Assembly (NCBI GenBank): GCA_032629725.1
Contig: JAFEVB010000008.1
Coordinates: 62,001 to 126,000 of the forward strand
Direction: 5' to 3'
DNA from: Gremmenia infestans
Lineage: Eukaryota; Ascomycota; Leotiomycetes; Helotiales; Hamatocanthoscyphaceae
Length of the DNA stretch: 64,000 nucleotides
Shown here: one piece after another, positions 1-10,562 of the stretch
Layout of the letters: the number at the start of each line of letters is the position of its first letter
Numbering within the stretch: position 1 is the first letter of the stretch
Made by a program: the position numbers and the translations under genes
Notes under the pieces: generated by a model
Told to the model about the DNA's origin: nothing
The model's input: the letters and a program-made list of their open reading frames with translations, nothing else
Databases searched by the model: none

Positions 1-1527
1 CGGACTCGTTCAAGAACTTCGCTTTGGTCAGTTATTTGAATGATAACGAGTGGTATCATGGGCTAGCATCATCGCCTCTTGAAGCAGTCGTGCCGTCTAC
101 ACCTGGCGTCGCTGGCCGAGACATACCGCGACCCCGGGACAGCCGCATTTCTCACAAAGACAGCCGAGTTGTCCCCAAAGCGGGTCGTCGTTCTTCTCGC
201 CAAAATAGCTGGCCGAATCGGCGCCAGGGTGCTGTTCAACCCAAGTTAAATGCGACTGCTACACAGAGCTTTTCAAATACGAGTGCCTCTAGCTCCACTC
301 TCTTGACATTAAGGAGCTCAAGTAGCTTGGTTTCTATCTCGATATCGTCAAATTCCAGTTCTATATTGTCAAAATCAAGTATTCCATCAAACTCAAGATC
401 TAGCACTGTGCGACAGACCGGTCCTAGTTCCTCCAACACAGAAACTCGACCTACAGGTTCCCAAACAGGTTATACATCTTCTAGCACAGTTTCTCGACCT
501 TCATCTTCGTCTTCGCCCTCCAGCTCGCTCTCGCTTTCTCTTCCAGGCACGACATCTCTCTCAACTTCATCCGATGCCAACGGTGGCTCTTTTACCTGGA
601 GTGGTTCGTGGACAGATACGGAGACTCCAACACCAGCGTCCCTCAGTTGGTTCGATATTCCGACAGGTACTGTTGCTCCAGCTCAGCAAACATCTGATGC
701 GGTCCTTCTCGGCGGTCTGTTCCTTGCACTCAAAGCCAATAGGCTTCGGTTCACAGACCCAAAGCTAAAGTCACAATACATTGACGATGTCAATAAGGTC
801 AAAGATCAAACTATAGCACTATTCAATAAACTGGACGTTAAACCTCCAGAGGCGGACTGTTCTACGACCAAGAAAAGAAGGCGTGCCAATCGCATGTCTG
901 AAAAGCAATTAAGGGCTTTTCTTGAGGAAAGAGCCTTACTCCACGACAGAAGCATTTTCTCGGGTGTTACCAATGCGATCAAAGATGCGGTCAACGATAT
1001 TTCCAAGCTAATTAGCTGTGCTGTGAACGTTATGAATAACTTGGTCGATTCTATTAACAAGAGTACACCCGATATCAGCCTGATCGAAAATTTGACCGAT
1101 AGTCTGGCGGCCGTTGGTGAAGCTATGGACGAAGACCCTGATAATGATCCAACCAAGACAAAGCCAACTGAAACGAAACCGACTTCGACGACACATCCAA
1201 CGCAGACATCAACTGCTTCTAGACTATCCACCACATCAGCATCCACAACGACCTCTTCTGTATCGAGATCTTCCAGCTCAAGCTCGTCGAGACCTTCCTA
1301 CAAAAGGAAAACACTCCAAGGCCCTGACGCAGAAAATACTGCCTCGGAGTTCCTCGATGCCTCAGATATGTCTAAGCTCAGCAGCAGTCTCGCGACTGAG
1401 ATATTTGCTTCTACTACTCTGAGCAAGTCGGCTTCGACATCTGCAAGCAAATCCGCTTCGACCTCCGCAATCAGCGCATCCTCGACATCGAAGACTTTCA
1501 GCACAGTGACTAGCCGACCTCTGCCAC

Positions 1528-1583
<56 letters not shown>

Positions 1584-2108
1584 AGCTCGTCGAGTTCATC
1601 CATTAGTCCACCACCACCCACAAAAAATTCAGCCTCAACCAGCTCCATTATTGCCGTACGCTCCACCACAACCCAAGCCCCGCCCTCAACCACAACCACA
1701 ACCAAAGCCCGCCCCTCTCCTACCACAGAAATCCACCTCTGGCTGAGCTACTCCGTCGCCAGCGACCCCTCTCTAAGCTGGAAAATGTTATTCTCCAAAG
1801 CTGACGGGACTGTCAGCCCTTGCACCGACGATGAAACCACCTTCAACGACAGCAGCCTGCCGGATTACATGCAGTTTTCCCCCCAGCTGTATCCCTCTGG
1901 TGATTTCGACGTGCCGAAGGGAAAGGGCGCTGATGGGTGCACTTTCCATGGGGACGGAAAAGGCCTCGGGAGTATTACTTGTGGGAGCGTTTCGAGTGAC
2001 TGCGAAGATGATCCGATTCTTAAGCAACCTAATGGCGGTGTGGATGAATGTACGGAGGAGACGACGCAGTATGCTGTTCTCATTTGTAACGTCCCTATCT
2101 CTCCTTGA
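1..2108 (+). CDS. Ser/Thr-rich protein with Cys-containing C-terminal domain (5' end outside window)
   Basis: The reading frame is open from the left edge (first complete codon at 3) to a TGA at 2106-2108, so the true start lies outside the window. About 700 residues are visible. Order: a short globular-looking start (NDNEWYHGLASS), a long Ser/Thr-rich low-complexity stretch, a helical segment at about 230-370, a second Ser/Thr/Pro stretch with a poly-Ser run encoded by a TCA repeat, and a C-terminal domain of about 120 residues with seven Cys (TVSPCTDDE, GCTFHGDGKG, SITCGSVSSDCEDD). Long O-glycosylatable linkers ending in a Cys-containing module are typical of secreted or cell-wall fungal proteins, including modular chitinases, but no catalytic motif is visible here. 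Function is not recognised; an extracellular location is inference. Confidence 0.75.
1526..1583 (+). repeat. (ATC)n microsatellite encoding poly-Ser
   Basis: About 19 uninterrupted copies of a three-base unit read as TCA (Ser) in the surrounding plus-strand gene. On the other strand it produces a spurious poly-Asp frame. Confidence 0.95.
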
Positions 2109-2977
2109 ATACTTAGGAAGAAGACTACTAGGTCCCATAGAGACAGGAGTGGAGTTCCGCAGATTTACCTAGTCTCAGACTAGATGTTTCACAAAATCTC
2201 AAAAGTTAGGACCGCAGTCTCCTCTAGAAGGCATTCAATTTTATATGTTTATGCCTATAAAGGAAGCATGCCACTTCTAGAATCATTATGCTATAAATGT
2301 GATACTTTGATTGATAGCAATAGTTGCTCTTATGTTACGCTTACTTTTCTTGATTTAGCATTGCAGAAAAATTATAAAATGCGTTGCTTCCTAAATCTTA
2401 GAACCTTCGCAATTCTCTCTCGCTTTCCTAGCTTTTTCTTAGCCTTCTTTGGAGTATCTGGAAGAAGGAGTACCGTTAGCATCTGCATCTAGAGCTAAGG
2501 ACATGCTTTTTTAATAGTAAGTGCGGTTTTAGTCTTTACTATATAAATTAAGGACTACAAAGCCTGGCTAATCAATTTCACTACACCATTCCCTAATTAG
2601 AGATGCTAGCTAGTCTAAGAGCCAATTGAATCAAGCGCTCCGACCTTATTCTTATGACCTGAGGCCGTCAATTCAATACAACCTCACCTCAACCTAAAAA
2701 GTATAGTTCCATCTAAGGTAGCCATCTACGATTATACCTAGATACTTTATGAGATACCTGGGTTCAAAGATATGGCCCGTCTACCTCTATATACTATGCA
2801 ACCTCTTTATACAGGCCTATAAATAAACGCATCGTCTTACAAAACCGCGAAAAGGGTGTTCCTAAACAATGAGTTTGATGACATTTATTGCCGATTCTTC
2901 TATTTGGCATTTACAGATCACCACCGTGGTCCTTGTGCTCCATATCTCTCTATGAAATTTTTAATACGCTCGTATAA
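2109..2977. other. AT-rich gene-free stretch
   Basis: About 870 bases rich in A and T with frequent stops on both strands and only short random frames. I see no gene, RNA gene or intact mobile element. It looks like decayed sequence at the left end of a gene-poor island that runs to about 8.5 kb. Confidence 0.6.
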
Positions 2978-3264
2978 ATGGCACAGCCAAACCTCCTAGA
3001 ACTTCTGCGAAAGGCGCCTCTAGAATTTGAAAATATGATCTTCACAAGCGCTTTGTATTGCCCTAAAGCTTCTTGGTCGATCTCAACCCTACACCACCTT
3101 TGTTGGTAGCTCTACGGGCATGTCCGGATCTGTACAGTGAAGCATTGCAGTCGTTTTACGGATGCAATGCTTTTGTTATAGAAAAGGGAACTTACTATGC
3201 ATGTATTAAATTGAAGGCTGAAATTCTTCCGTTAATCCAAACTCTAGTCATCGATCCCAAGTAA
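2978..3264 (+). pseudogene. relic of an F-box/2EXR-like fungal protein, frameshifted
   Basis: An ATG at 2978 opens a frame reading MAQPNLLELLRKAPLEFENM, the look of the LPxEIRNxIYxYAL start of fungal F-box/2EXR-like proteins. This frame stops soon after. The continuation is in another frame from about 3070: PPLLVALRACPDLYSEALQS then FYGCNAFVI, which matches the usual LLxxCRxxYxEAxxxFYxxNxF segment of the same family. One frameshift near 3068-3072 joins the two halves, and the frame ends at TAA 3262-3264. Some in-frame similarity may continue past a possible 30-nt gap after 3260. I read it as a truncated, frameshifted gene relic. Family assignment is by motif only. Confidence 0.55.
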
Positions 3265-3928
3265 GAATATTACCTTTTCTCACGCTGCAGTATTGTGCCA
3301 TCAGAACAATCCAACACGTTGGATTTTCATTATTGCCTGTGGATAGTTCAAGACGACTATGATAAGCCTCAGAGATTTATGCATTCCATGACCTTCTCAT
3401 AAGTCTCTTGCAAACCAGATCAAGTGGACAACGACTTTCATCTCTTTAGTGATCGCCTTCCTCTCACCTTGGATTTCGCGCGACTATTCACATAACCACA
3501 GTCAAACCTGACACTGTGCACTGGTCTACGGAAAGTAGCCCTTGGAATTCACACTGATGATCCAATATTCTATGCCATAATGGAAAACTGCTTCCTAAAG
3601 TGGCAAAGTTTTTTAACATTTTTTTACTTCACATAAGTCAATTACCTATGCTTCAAACGGGCTAGGCCGGGATTTGAGATGAACTTTACGTTTGATTTTA
3701 TACTGGAGGATAACAAGGGGAAAGTGAGACTACTACTTGAGCCATCCAGACATGAATCTGGAGGTAAAGCAAGCTAAGCCGAATGCGGTATTAGGTCGCA
3801 GATTTGCGGCTTCCCTTCACCAGATTGTGGTCACGGAAAGAACGCACAATGAGAGCCTTGAGCAGCATCTAATAGGAGACAGAAGAGATGGGTCGAGAAC
3901 CAAGACAAGGTACCTACGGGGATCCAAT
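3265..3928. other. gene-free interval 3' of tad1
   Basis: About 660 bases with no supported gene. A plus-strand frame beginning at 3737 runs antisense into the last exon of tad1 and is its shadow. Confidence 0.5.
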
Positions 3929-5321
3929 CTAAATCTCAACCCCCTCAACGCCAAACCCTCCACCACCGTCATTTCTAATCCACCCCCCAAGAACCCCTTC
4001 AACATCCCCCTTGACCTTATTCCTCCCATCCAGCAACGCAGCTTCCTTCAAATCCCCATACTTCTCCATTCTCAAACACCTCTCAACAGCCGGCATACCA
4101 GCCGCAACCGCAACCTCAAGCGCAAGCTTCCACATCCTCCTCATACAAACCTTACTCGCACCCCTCACATCAAATTGTTTCCTTCCTTGCAGCGTGCCGC
4201 CTATCAACGTCTCGCTACTGTTTGGCGTCCATGACGAGGCTATGTTGCTGGGTACGACATCTTTCGCGCTGCGTCGGGAGAAAGCGAATTCTTTTTCGGT
4301 CGAAAGAATGCGAAAGGGCTTGAATGAGTAGCCGCCTTCCCACTGGTTCCCGACTAGGGGCTCGAGGCGTCCGGATGGGGAGAAGGCGCGTGTGACGGCG
4401 GTAGGGGAGAGTTGTGAGGAGGGGAGGACGAGCGTGTGGATGTAGATGTTTGCGGGGGATATGAGGAGTGAGGTTAGGGAGCTGAGGAGGGAGGTAGATT
4501 GTTTTAGGGAGAGTTTGTCGGTGCAGGATTTGGAGAGAGTTGGGGGCGCATCTGGACGGGAGGGTTTGCGGCGGACTATGCCGAGAGCTGAGAAGTAGGA
4601 GCGACCGTGAAGAATTGGCTCTTGCCCTGAATCGGCGATGTGTGGTGTTTCTGGGGACAGGGCGTCTGTGGATTGAGGCAGAGACCACGGAGTAGCATCG
4701 TCTTGGGAAGCCATTGTGAGCTCCATGCTTGCGTCTCCGCCTGGACAAAGTCAGAATAGCTTTTTTCCACAAATTCTAGAGCTTTATGACATACATGGAG
4801 CCTCCGAGCAATACATGTGAAGATTTATGCCATCTTTTAGAGCAAATGGTTGAAAATGAGAATCCGTTCTCTCATGCTCTACTCTTACACGGACATACTC
4901 GGAAGATTTCTTCTTCGAAAGCGCAAGAGAATGGCATTCTTCTAGTAAGAATCGATTGAACGAGCGAATGGCAAGAACCTCAGCATGCCAATCATGCAAA
5001 ACCACGCCTTGCGCCTGAGGGACGCTCTTCTGTGGAAGACATTTCATACCAGTGCTACCACAAATCAGCAAGCTAGCTACATATTGAGAATGCAATGGTC
5101 TTATACGCAGCAGCTAGACAGGTGAATCCGTTTGTTCCTGTAGGAAAAATCAATATTAAAATCCTCGCGATCATTTTATAGACGCTACCTTGAGCAACGA
5201 TCCCACTTAATGGCACCCACTCCCTTACACCATTCGGCCTCACGAAAGGTTTTCTTTTCTTTTCCCAGCTGTTGAACTGCTTCAGAACGACATCCGCAAT
5301 GTCATCGCCAGAAATCTCCAT
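3929..5321 (-). CDS. tad1: tRNA-specific adenosine deaminase Tad1 (ADAT1)
   Basis: Family role: deaminates adenosine 37 to inosine in eukaryotic tRNA-Ala. Exons (minus): 5321-5189, 5137-5107, 5054-4795, 4740-3929, with introns of 51, 52 and 54 nt; 411 aa. The start is the ATG at 5321; an in-frame GTG just upstream is not used. Zinc and catalytic residues are in place: HAEVLA (His78, Glu80), APCGDASM (Cys142, restored exactly by intron 3) and KSCTDKLS (Cys214), the second zinc cysteine of the ADAT1 family. The N-terminal KPFVRPNGVREWVPLSGIVA and TGMKCLP segments are also family hallmarks. The last ~70 residues are Gly-rich and less conserved. A diverged copy of this gene's start region lies about 390 bp upstream. 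Confidence 0.93.
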
Positions 5322-5330
5322 CACATGATG
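5287..5330 (-). repeat. intact copy of duplicated tad1 start region
   Basis: This segment contains the tad1 start codon (5319-5321) and first codons. It aligns without gaps to 5681-5724. Weaker similarity continues into the tad1 promoter to about 5400. Confidence 0.7.
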
Positions 5331-6190
5331 TTCTTGCTATTATTCAACCAAAAGAGGAAAGGAAGTAAAAGTAAAAGACAGGATGTGGCTGTCATTTCGT
5401 GCCTAAGGCATAAAGGATTTACCTAATGAGCCCCACAAGTTTCTTTACATAATATCCTAAATCTAAGTATAGTTTTACTACTTTTGTAAGCAGTTAATAT
5501 AATTCTTAACCCTTTATACAGCATTTAAGAAATAACAGAAACCTTGGATCAATATCAAGGTAAGGCTAACTACTCAACCGATGGGAAAAGGAATTTCTAA
5601 GTTGTAGTTAAAAATACTAAGTGTAGACTACTGCCAAAAATACTTGACCTTAACTTAAATCCAAAGAATATACATACAAAACAACATCTGCAATGTTACC
5701 CCCAGAAATTTCTATTACATGATGATGTTGTTGGTATTATCAAGAGGGGAATAAAGCACGAGATGTGGGGTGGGGTGGATTTCGATCGGCGAGACGAGAC
5801 CTCTACGGAACGGAGTTATAATAGATGCGCTATAACTAATTCCAACACTTAAGGCCATAAGCAATAAGAGGAAGATTTCCCCGAGAGCCACAATAGAATA
5901 GGGATGCTCAGTTCACGATATTATACTTGACAGAGTTGGTTACGGAAGTATTCTACATAAGAAACCCGCTGTGGCTACCTACATATCTACACATATACCC
6001 TCATTGTACGACATCCTACCAATCGACCAGATACACTATTCTCAAGCAATTTTCCTAGGAACAATCCATGGAGGCTTCAGCAAGGTTGTGTATGACACAG
6101 ATAGTCTCGTCCTTCTTCCGCAAATCCTGAAAAACATACCCCAATGTAATTTCAACGAAAATCCGATTGGTCGAAAATATTAAAACAATC
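5322..6190. other. AT-rich upstream region of tad1
   Basis: About 870 bases hold the tad1 promoter and the diverged duplicate at 5681-5724. Apart from a 70-codon frame at 5971 without recognisable features, I see no gene. Confidence 0.5.
5681..5724 (-). repeat. diverged copy of tad1 start region
   Basis: It matches 5287-5330 at 36 of 44 positions. Of the eight differences, five are C to T and one is G to A on the plus strand. The copied start codon is destroyed (ATG to ATA on the minus strand, 5713-5715). The flank to about 5780 shows broken similarity to the tad1 promoter, so this is an old partial duplication, not a gene. Confidence 0.65.
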
Positions 6191-7316
6191 ATGTCAGACT
6201 CTACTTTTGACGCTGTTAAGAGAGGCCTCCGACTAAAATGGAGGGAGCAATACGATACGACTTATCCATATGGCGATAGCCGGCAGTGTTTCTTTGAAAC
6301 TGTCTGGACTTTCGACATTGATAACAAGCTGCTCCTCTTCTACAAAGCTGATAAGAGTGGCCGTCTTCCTCTTCCTCTTCTTCCCCACGCCCTATCACAT
6401 TCAATGACTTCGAGTCCTGTGAACCGCCTAGCACCCCGACCTTTGACGCGCATAAAATCTTTCCACCGTACTGGAAATCAGCTTGCTTTGTACCAGAAAG
6501 AAATAAAACTTTTACCGTTCGTATTCTGAACGATTTCAATTTCCAGTGGCCACATATCCTTCGAAATCGCTACAACGGTCTTACTTTTCGGAGACTAGCT
6601 GGCACTATTCTTCTCCTTGCAAATTTAGACTTCGAAATCGTCGAAGTTACGAGGTCTCGACAAGGAACAAGAGAGAAGCTAGTTGGCCCACTAGATCTAC
6701 CAGCATGGCAGCCTCTACAGAAGCAGGTAGTGGGATTTGACAGGGGATGGGTTGTAGTATGTTAGGATCCAGCAGACTGTATTTCATTGATGCGAGAACA
6801 CAAGTCATTGCAAGTGATGCAGACACCGGAACGGTCTGCGAAAGGCGCAACATATTACTTAGTGCTGGCCATTAGGCACATTGCCATTTCTCGGGCCTGA
6901 AGAAAAAACTAGAATGGGCGCGCTCCGAACCCTTTCTTGATGGGTCATCACCTTGTTCAAATAGAACCCTAGAATTACTTCTTTGGGTAACTTCGCCCAA
7001 GCCACCTGAAAGCCCAATCCAGAGGCTGCCTCTTGAGATCCAAGACAGAATTATAAGATACGTATCTCAAGGTCCTGTTGAGGTAGCTAAGGTTGGCTGC
7101 GCTTCAGGTCTTGGCTCGCCATTTTCATTGACAGATGGCAGGATGGTTATTGAAAGAGAGCGGTCGCATCGGAATTGGGTCAACTTTACCCCTGTCGAGT
7201 CACAAATCTGGTTTGGTATTTATATGAGCGGCATAGCGTATAGAAGAAACATGAACTCATCAAAACCTCCATATACTATTACGGAGATCGCTCTTAACTT
7301 TTTCCTCTATACTTAG
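6191..7316 (+). pseudogene. broken gene for an uncharacterised fungal protein (multiple frameshifts and a stop)
   Basis: Coding-like sequence is spread over all three frames in order. From ATG 6191 it reads MSDSTFDAVKRGLRLKWREQ and ends its good stretch near 6350, next to a CTTCCTCTTCC tract. It resumes in a second frame at about 6358 (PITFNDFESCEPPSTPTFDA ... LAGTILLLANLDFEIVEV), hits TAG at 6763-6765, continues in the same frame (DPADCISLMREHKS ... YYLVLAIRHIAI) to TGA 6898-6900, then resumes in the third frame (LPLEIQDRIIRYVSQGPVEV ... FTPVESQIWFG) to TAG 7314-7316. The last part looks like the LPxEIQxxILxYVSQGPVEA segment of an uncharacterised ascomycete family with an F-box-like helix (from memory). 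No single set of short introns restores one frame. Confidence 0.65.
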
Positions 7317-8579
7317 GAGATGGTTCTAGTTTCTGCATCACGTCCTAGAATCTTATCCTACTTATACTTTATTGTACAGGTAAAATGACGGCCTCTCCAG
7401 CTAAGATATTTAATGCATTTTCTTTATGGTTATCATGAGTAGGCAATGCAGATGTTAGTGCGTCCGCATTTAATATGTGTATCTTTGCGCAGGGCTGGAG
7501 AGGATCTGGGCCATGCTTTAGCGCCAAAGTGGCGTCGCCCAACAAGCTGGGAACCCTCTGCGAATTCACGAGGCATAAGAGTACAGCCAAAGAAACCTCT
7601 CTGATAACAGCATAAAGAACAGCTATCGGCCTGCCTTGTCAAATTGCGCCACGTATCAAAAACTAGAGCCGCATACATGGGAGTGCTACAGACTGCCAGG
7701 ATACCAACTCTAAGAGGTTGCAGCTACAAGCTTGGGATTTTCACATCTGCTTTTATTCTTGGTCATAGCAGCCACCGGTAACGATGGACCTTCCAGCCCT
7801 CCTGTCTTATAATCGAGAACGGAAGTAATGGGAGATTTCCATACTGTACCAGCTATTTTTACTCCCAGGTAAGGGAGGGCTGACGATGGTTTTATTCTTA
7901 GCTCACCTCACGAAAGATGATGGTGTGCAGCGATGGAGTCTGAAATAAGTTTATTATTGTCTGCTTTGATCCTTTGAAACTCGACCAATTATTCGTCCCT
8001 TTTCTGCCTTTTTAATCTCACACCTCGTTTCTTACAACGCGCTGGTAGCCTCAAGTGTATTCTCAGCGTCCTTGTAGTGGAGAACAGATATATATAATTC
8101 TCCTTGAAAGATTTGATACGGCGTATTATAGTGGCTGTGTCGCAATCCTGCGGCTGGGAATACCGTTAGCACACCTATTTTAAGGGATTCTACAGGGGGC
8201 AGCCACCCAAAGAGTAAGCACGAACCGCTTGTCGGTAAAATGGAAGGTTTATCTTGGTTTATTTTCGCAATAGCTACTACCTACTTTAGGAACATAAAAG
8301 TACAGTCAGTTGCAAAGAATGGGCGGTAAGTGGGAATTAGTAGTATGGATAATAAATAGCCTTTGCGGCCGTGTGGCGCAATACCATGAAGAAGACCTAT
8401 AGGTCAGTGCGGGTCAAGTTGTACGACGTATATTATTATAGGTCTTAAATGTTATGGGTGTAGGAGGGGCTTCTAGAAAGTCGGTGGCTAAGCTGATATG
8501 TACATGGCGCTCCTGTGTATGTACTGTCCAGCTTGCTTCTTCCCTTCTTTCACATTTCCAATTCATTCGGTATTCCATC
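7317..8579. other. gene-free interval upstream of the MFS gene
   Basis: About 1.26 kb. Two overlapping minus-strand frames at 7369-7678 have no start context, introns or family look. The rest is AT-rich with frequent stops. The MFS promoter must lie in the right end. No terminator or TATA element stands out. Confidence 0.5.
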
Positions 8580-10562
8580 ATGTATTCTATTGGAGATATG
8601 TTTTCTCCACTTGATACGACCCGCTTTGAAGATGGGTCTAGTCAACATGTGCCCTCGGTATATAGCCAAACTTTTCCAAGGACAAGTATCTCAATGCTCA
8701 AAAGCTCTAGTTCGTTTACAGAAGTTTTTGGTAACACCGAATCGGTCGTATCAACATCATATTCAACCTCTATGTCTGAGATGGAGAAAGAAATCGTGGT
8801 CAAGGATGCAGAGTTGTTGAAAAGAGGCTGGCGGTTTTATGGCACATTCGCCTGTTTGGCATTACTCAATCTGATCTGTGCTATCGATGCCACTATTCTC
8901 GCCGTTGCCTTACCTGTAAGATCTACGGTGCAGCTCGTGGTATTCTGCTAATTTATTTCAAGACAATTGCCACAGACCTGAAAGGAACAACCGCCATCCA
9001 AGCTTTCTGGTGTGGGACAGCGTTTCTGTTGACCTCAACGGTCTTCCAACCCTCTTGGGCATCATTCTCGCACATTATAGGACGCAAGTCAGTCCTGCTG
9101 ACTGCATTACTTCTATTCGCTATTGGGACAATTATCGCTTCAGTTGCTAAGAGTATCTCCGCTTTGCTTGTTGGCAGATGCGTGCAAGGAGTCGGAGGAG
9201 GCGGGCTCGTTGGGTTGACATATGTTGTCGTATCTGACGTGGTCACTCTCCGAGAGAGAGGCAAGTGGTTCTCGGTGATATCTTTGCAATGGGCTGTTGG
9301 GAGTGTGCTCGGTCCTGTCATTGGCGGGAGTTTCGCCGAGCACACAACTTGGAGGTGGATCTTTTGGTTGAATATCCCATTCTGTGTCTTTGCAGCGATA
9401 GGTATCCCTGTATGCCTTCGACTCACTCCTAGAGAGGGGTCCGTTTGGGAGAGGTTGAAGCATTTCGACTGGCTTGGCTCTTTCATCTTCGTTGCTGCCA
9501 CAACAAGCCTCCTTATTCCACTCACGTGGGTCAGTTTATATGAATCAAGGCTTGGAAGCAACGTACTGACTGTGAACACAGGGCGGTGTCATGTACGAAT
9601 GGCAGAGCTGGAGGACCCTGGTACCTCTCATTCTTGGCATCTTTGGCTTAATCGGTTTCGTAGTCTATTCCGTCTACCTGTCACCAGAACCCCTTATTCG
9701 CCGAAGTCTGTTCACCACCTCTACTTCGATCGTTGCATATTTCGGAACCCTTATTCACGGTGTAGTAGTTTGGAGTTTGCTGTACTATATGCCACTTTAT
9801 TTCGAAGTGGCTAAGAACTACTCTCCGGTAACTTCTGGCGTCGCGATCTTCCCATTTACATTCACGATCGCTCCAGCTGCAGTCATGGTGGGTATTATGA
9901 TAACCAAGAGCGGACGATATAGGCCATCAATCGTAAGTGCCATTCTAGGAATCTTTGCATTTGGGTGCTAACATACCTGGAAGTGGATAGGCTGGTTCCT
10001 CACAACTTTCGGCATGGGGTTACTGATCTACCTCCAACCTGCCACGGATATGCCGTCCTGGATCTTCCTTTCCTTAGTCGGTGGTTTTGGTACAGGAATG
10101 CTATTCTCCGCACAAGGCTTTGCAGCCCAGGCATCATCCTCCAATGCTGACCTACCATTTGCCGGTGCAATGTATTCATTCTTCCGAGCATTCGGCCAGA
10201 CTTTGGGAGTTGCTATCTCTGGTGTGATTTTCCAAAACACATTCAAACAAAAGATTAAAGCCACTGTGTATGCCAGTTTCGCTGACGAATGGTCTCGGGA
10301 AGCGAGCAGTTTCGTGCAAGTCGTGAAAGCATGGCCTCACGAAGGAGAGAAGGGGGTTATGCGAGAAGTCGTGATTAAGGCATATGTTGATAGTTTGAGA
10401 ATGATTTGGGTAGTAATATGTGTGCTGGCTGCAATTGCTTTTCTATGTTCTCTCATTTGGGTCAAGGAGATCAGCTTGGAGAGAGACTTAGAGACTGATC
10501 AGGCCTTCATTCATCATCGGAAGACTGCCCCAGCTGACGAGGAGAGCAACTCTAGGTCGTGA
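8580..10562 (+). CDS. MFS multidrug-type transporter, DHA2 family (14 TM)
   Basis: Drug:H+ antiporter of the 14-helix family, probably plasma membrane, exporting toxic or secondary metabolites. Exons: 8580-8915, 8963-9529, 9582-9932, 9984-10562 (introns 47, 52 and 51 nt); 610 aa. The last acceptor is the AG at 9982-9983, because only it gives RPSI-WIGWFLTTFG in frame. Visible motifs: DATILAVALPTIATDL in TM1, the loop motif FSHIIGRKS after TM2, GRCVQGVGGGGLVGL in TM4 and SVLGPVIGGSFAEHTTWRWI in TM5. The N-terminal ~75 residues are polar and Ser-rich; the C-terminus is cytosolic and acidic. The start could also be the ATG at 8598. It stands alone next to the decayed region, with no biosynthetic genes beside it, so its substrate is unknown. 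Confidence 0.9.

Noticed and set aside
1298..1726. 142-codon minus-strand frame with a poly-Asp run
   Set aside because: It is the antisense of the TCA repeat in the Ser-rich gene, with no start context or domain.
3737..4331. plus-strand frames of 165 and 106 codons
   Set aside because: They lie antisense to the last exon of tad1, whose protein is clearly supported.
7369..7678. overlapping minus-strand frames near the MFS promoter
   Set aside because: Two frames compete over the same bases, neither with family motifs. They may be decayed sequence but cannot be assigned.
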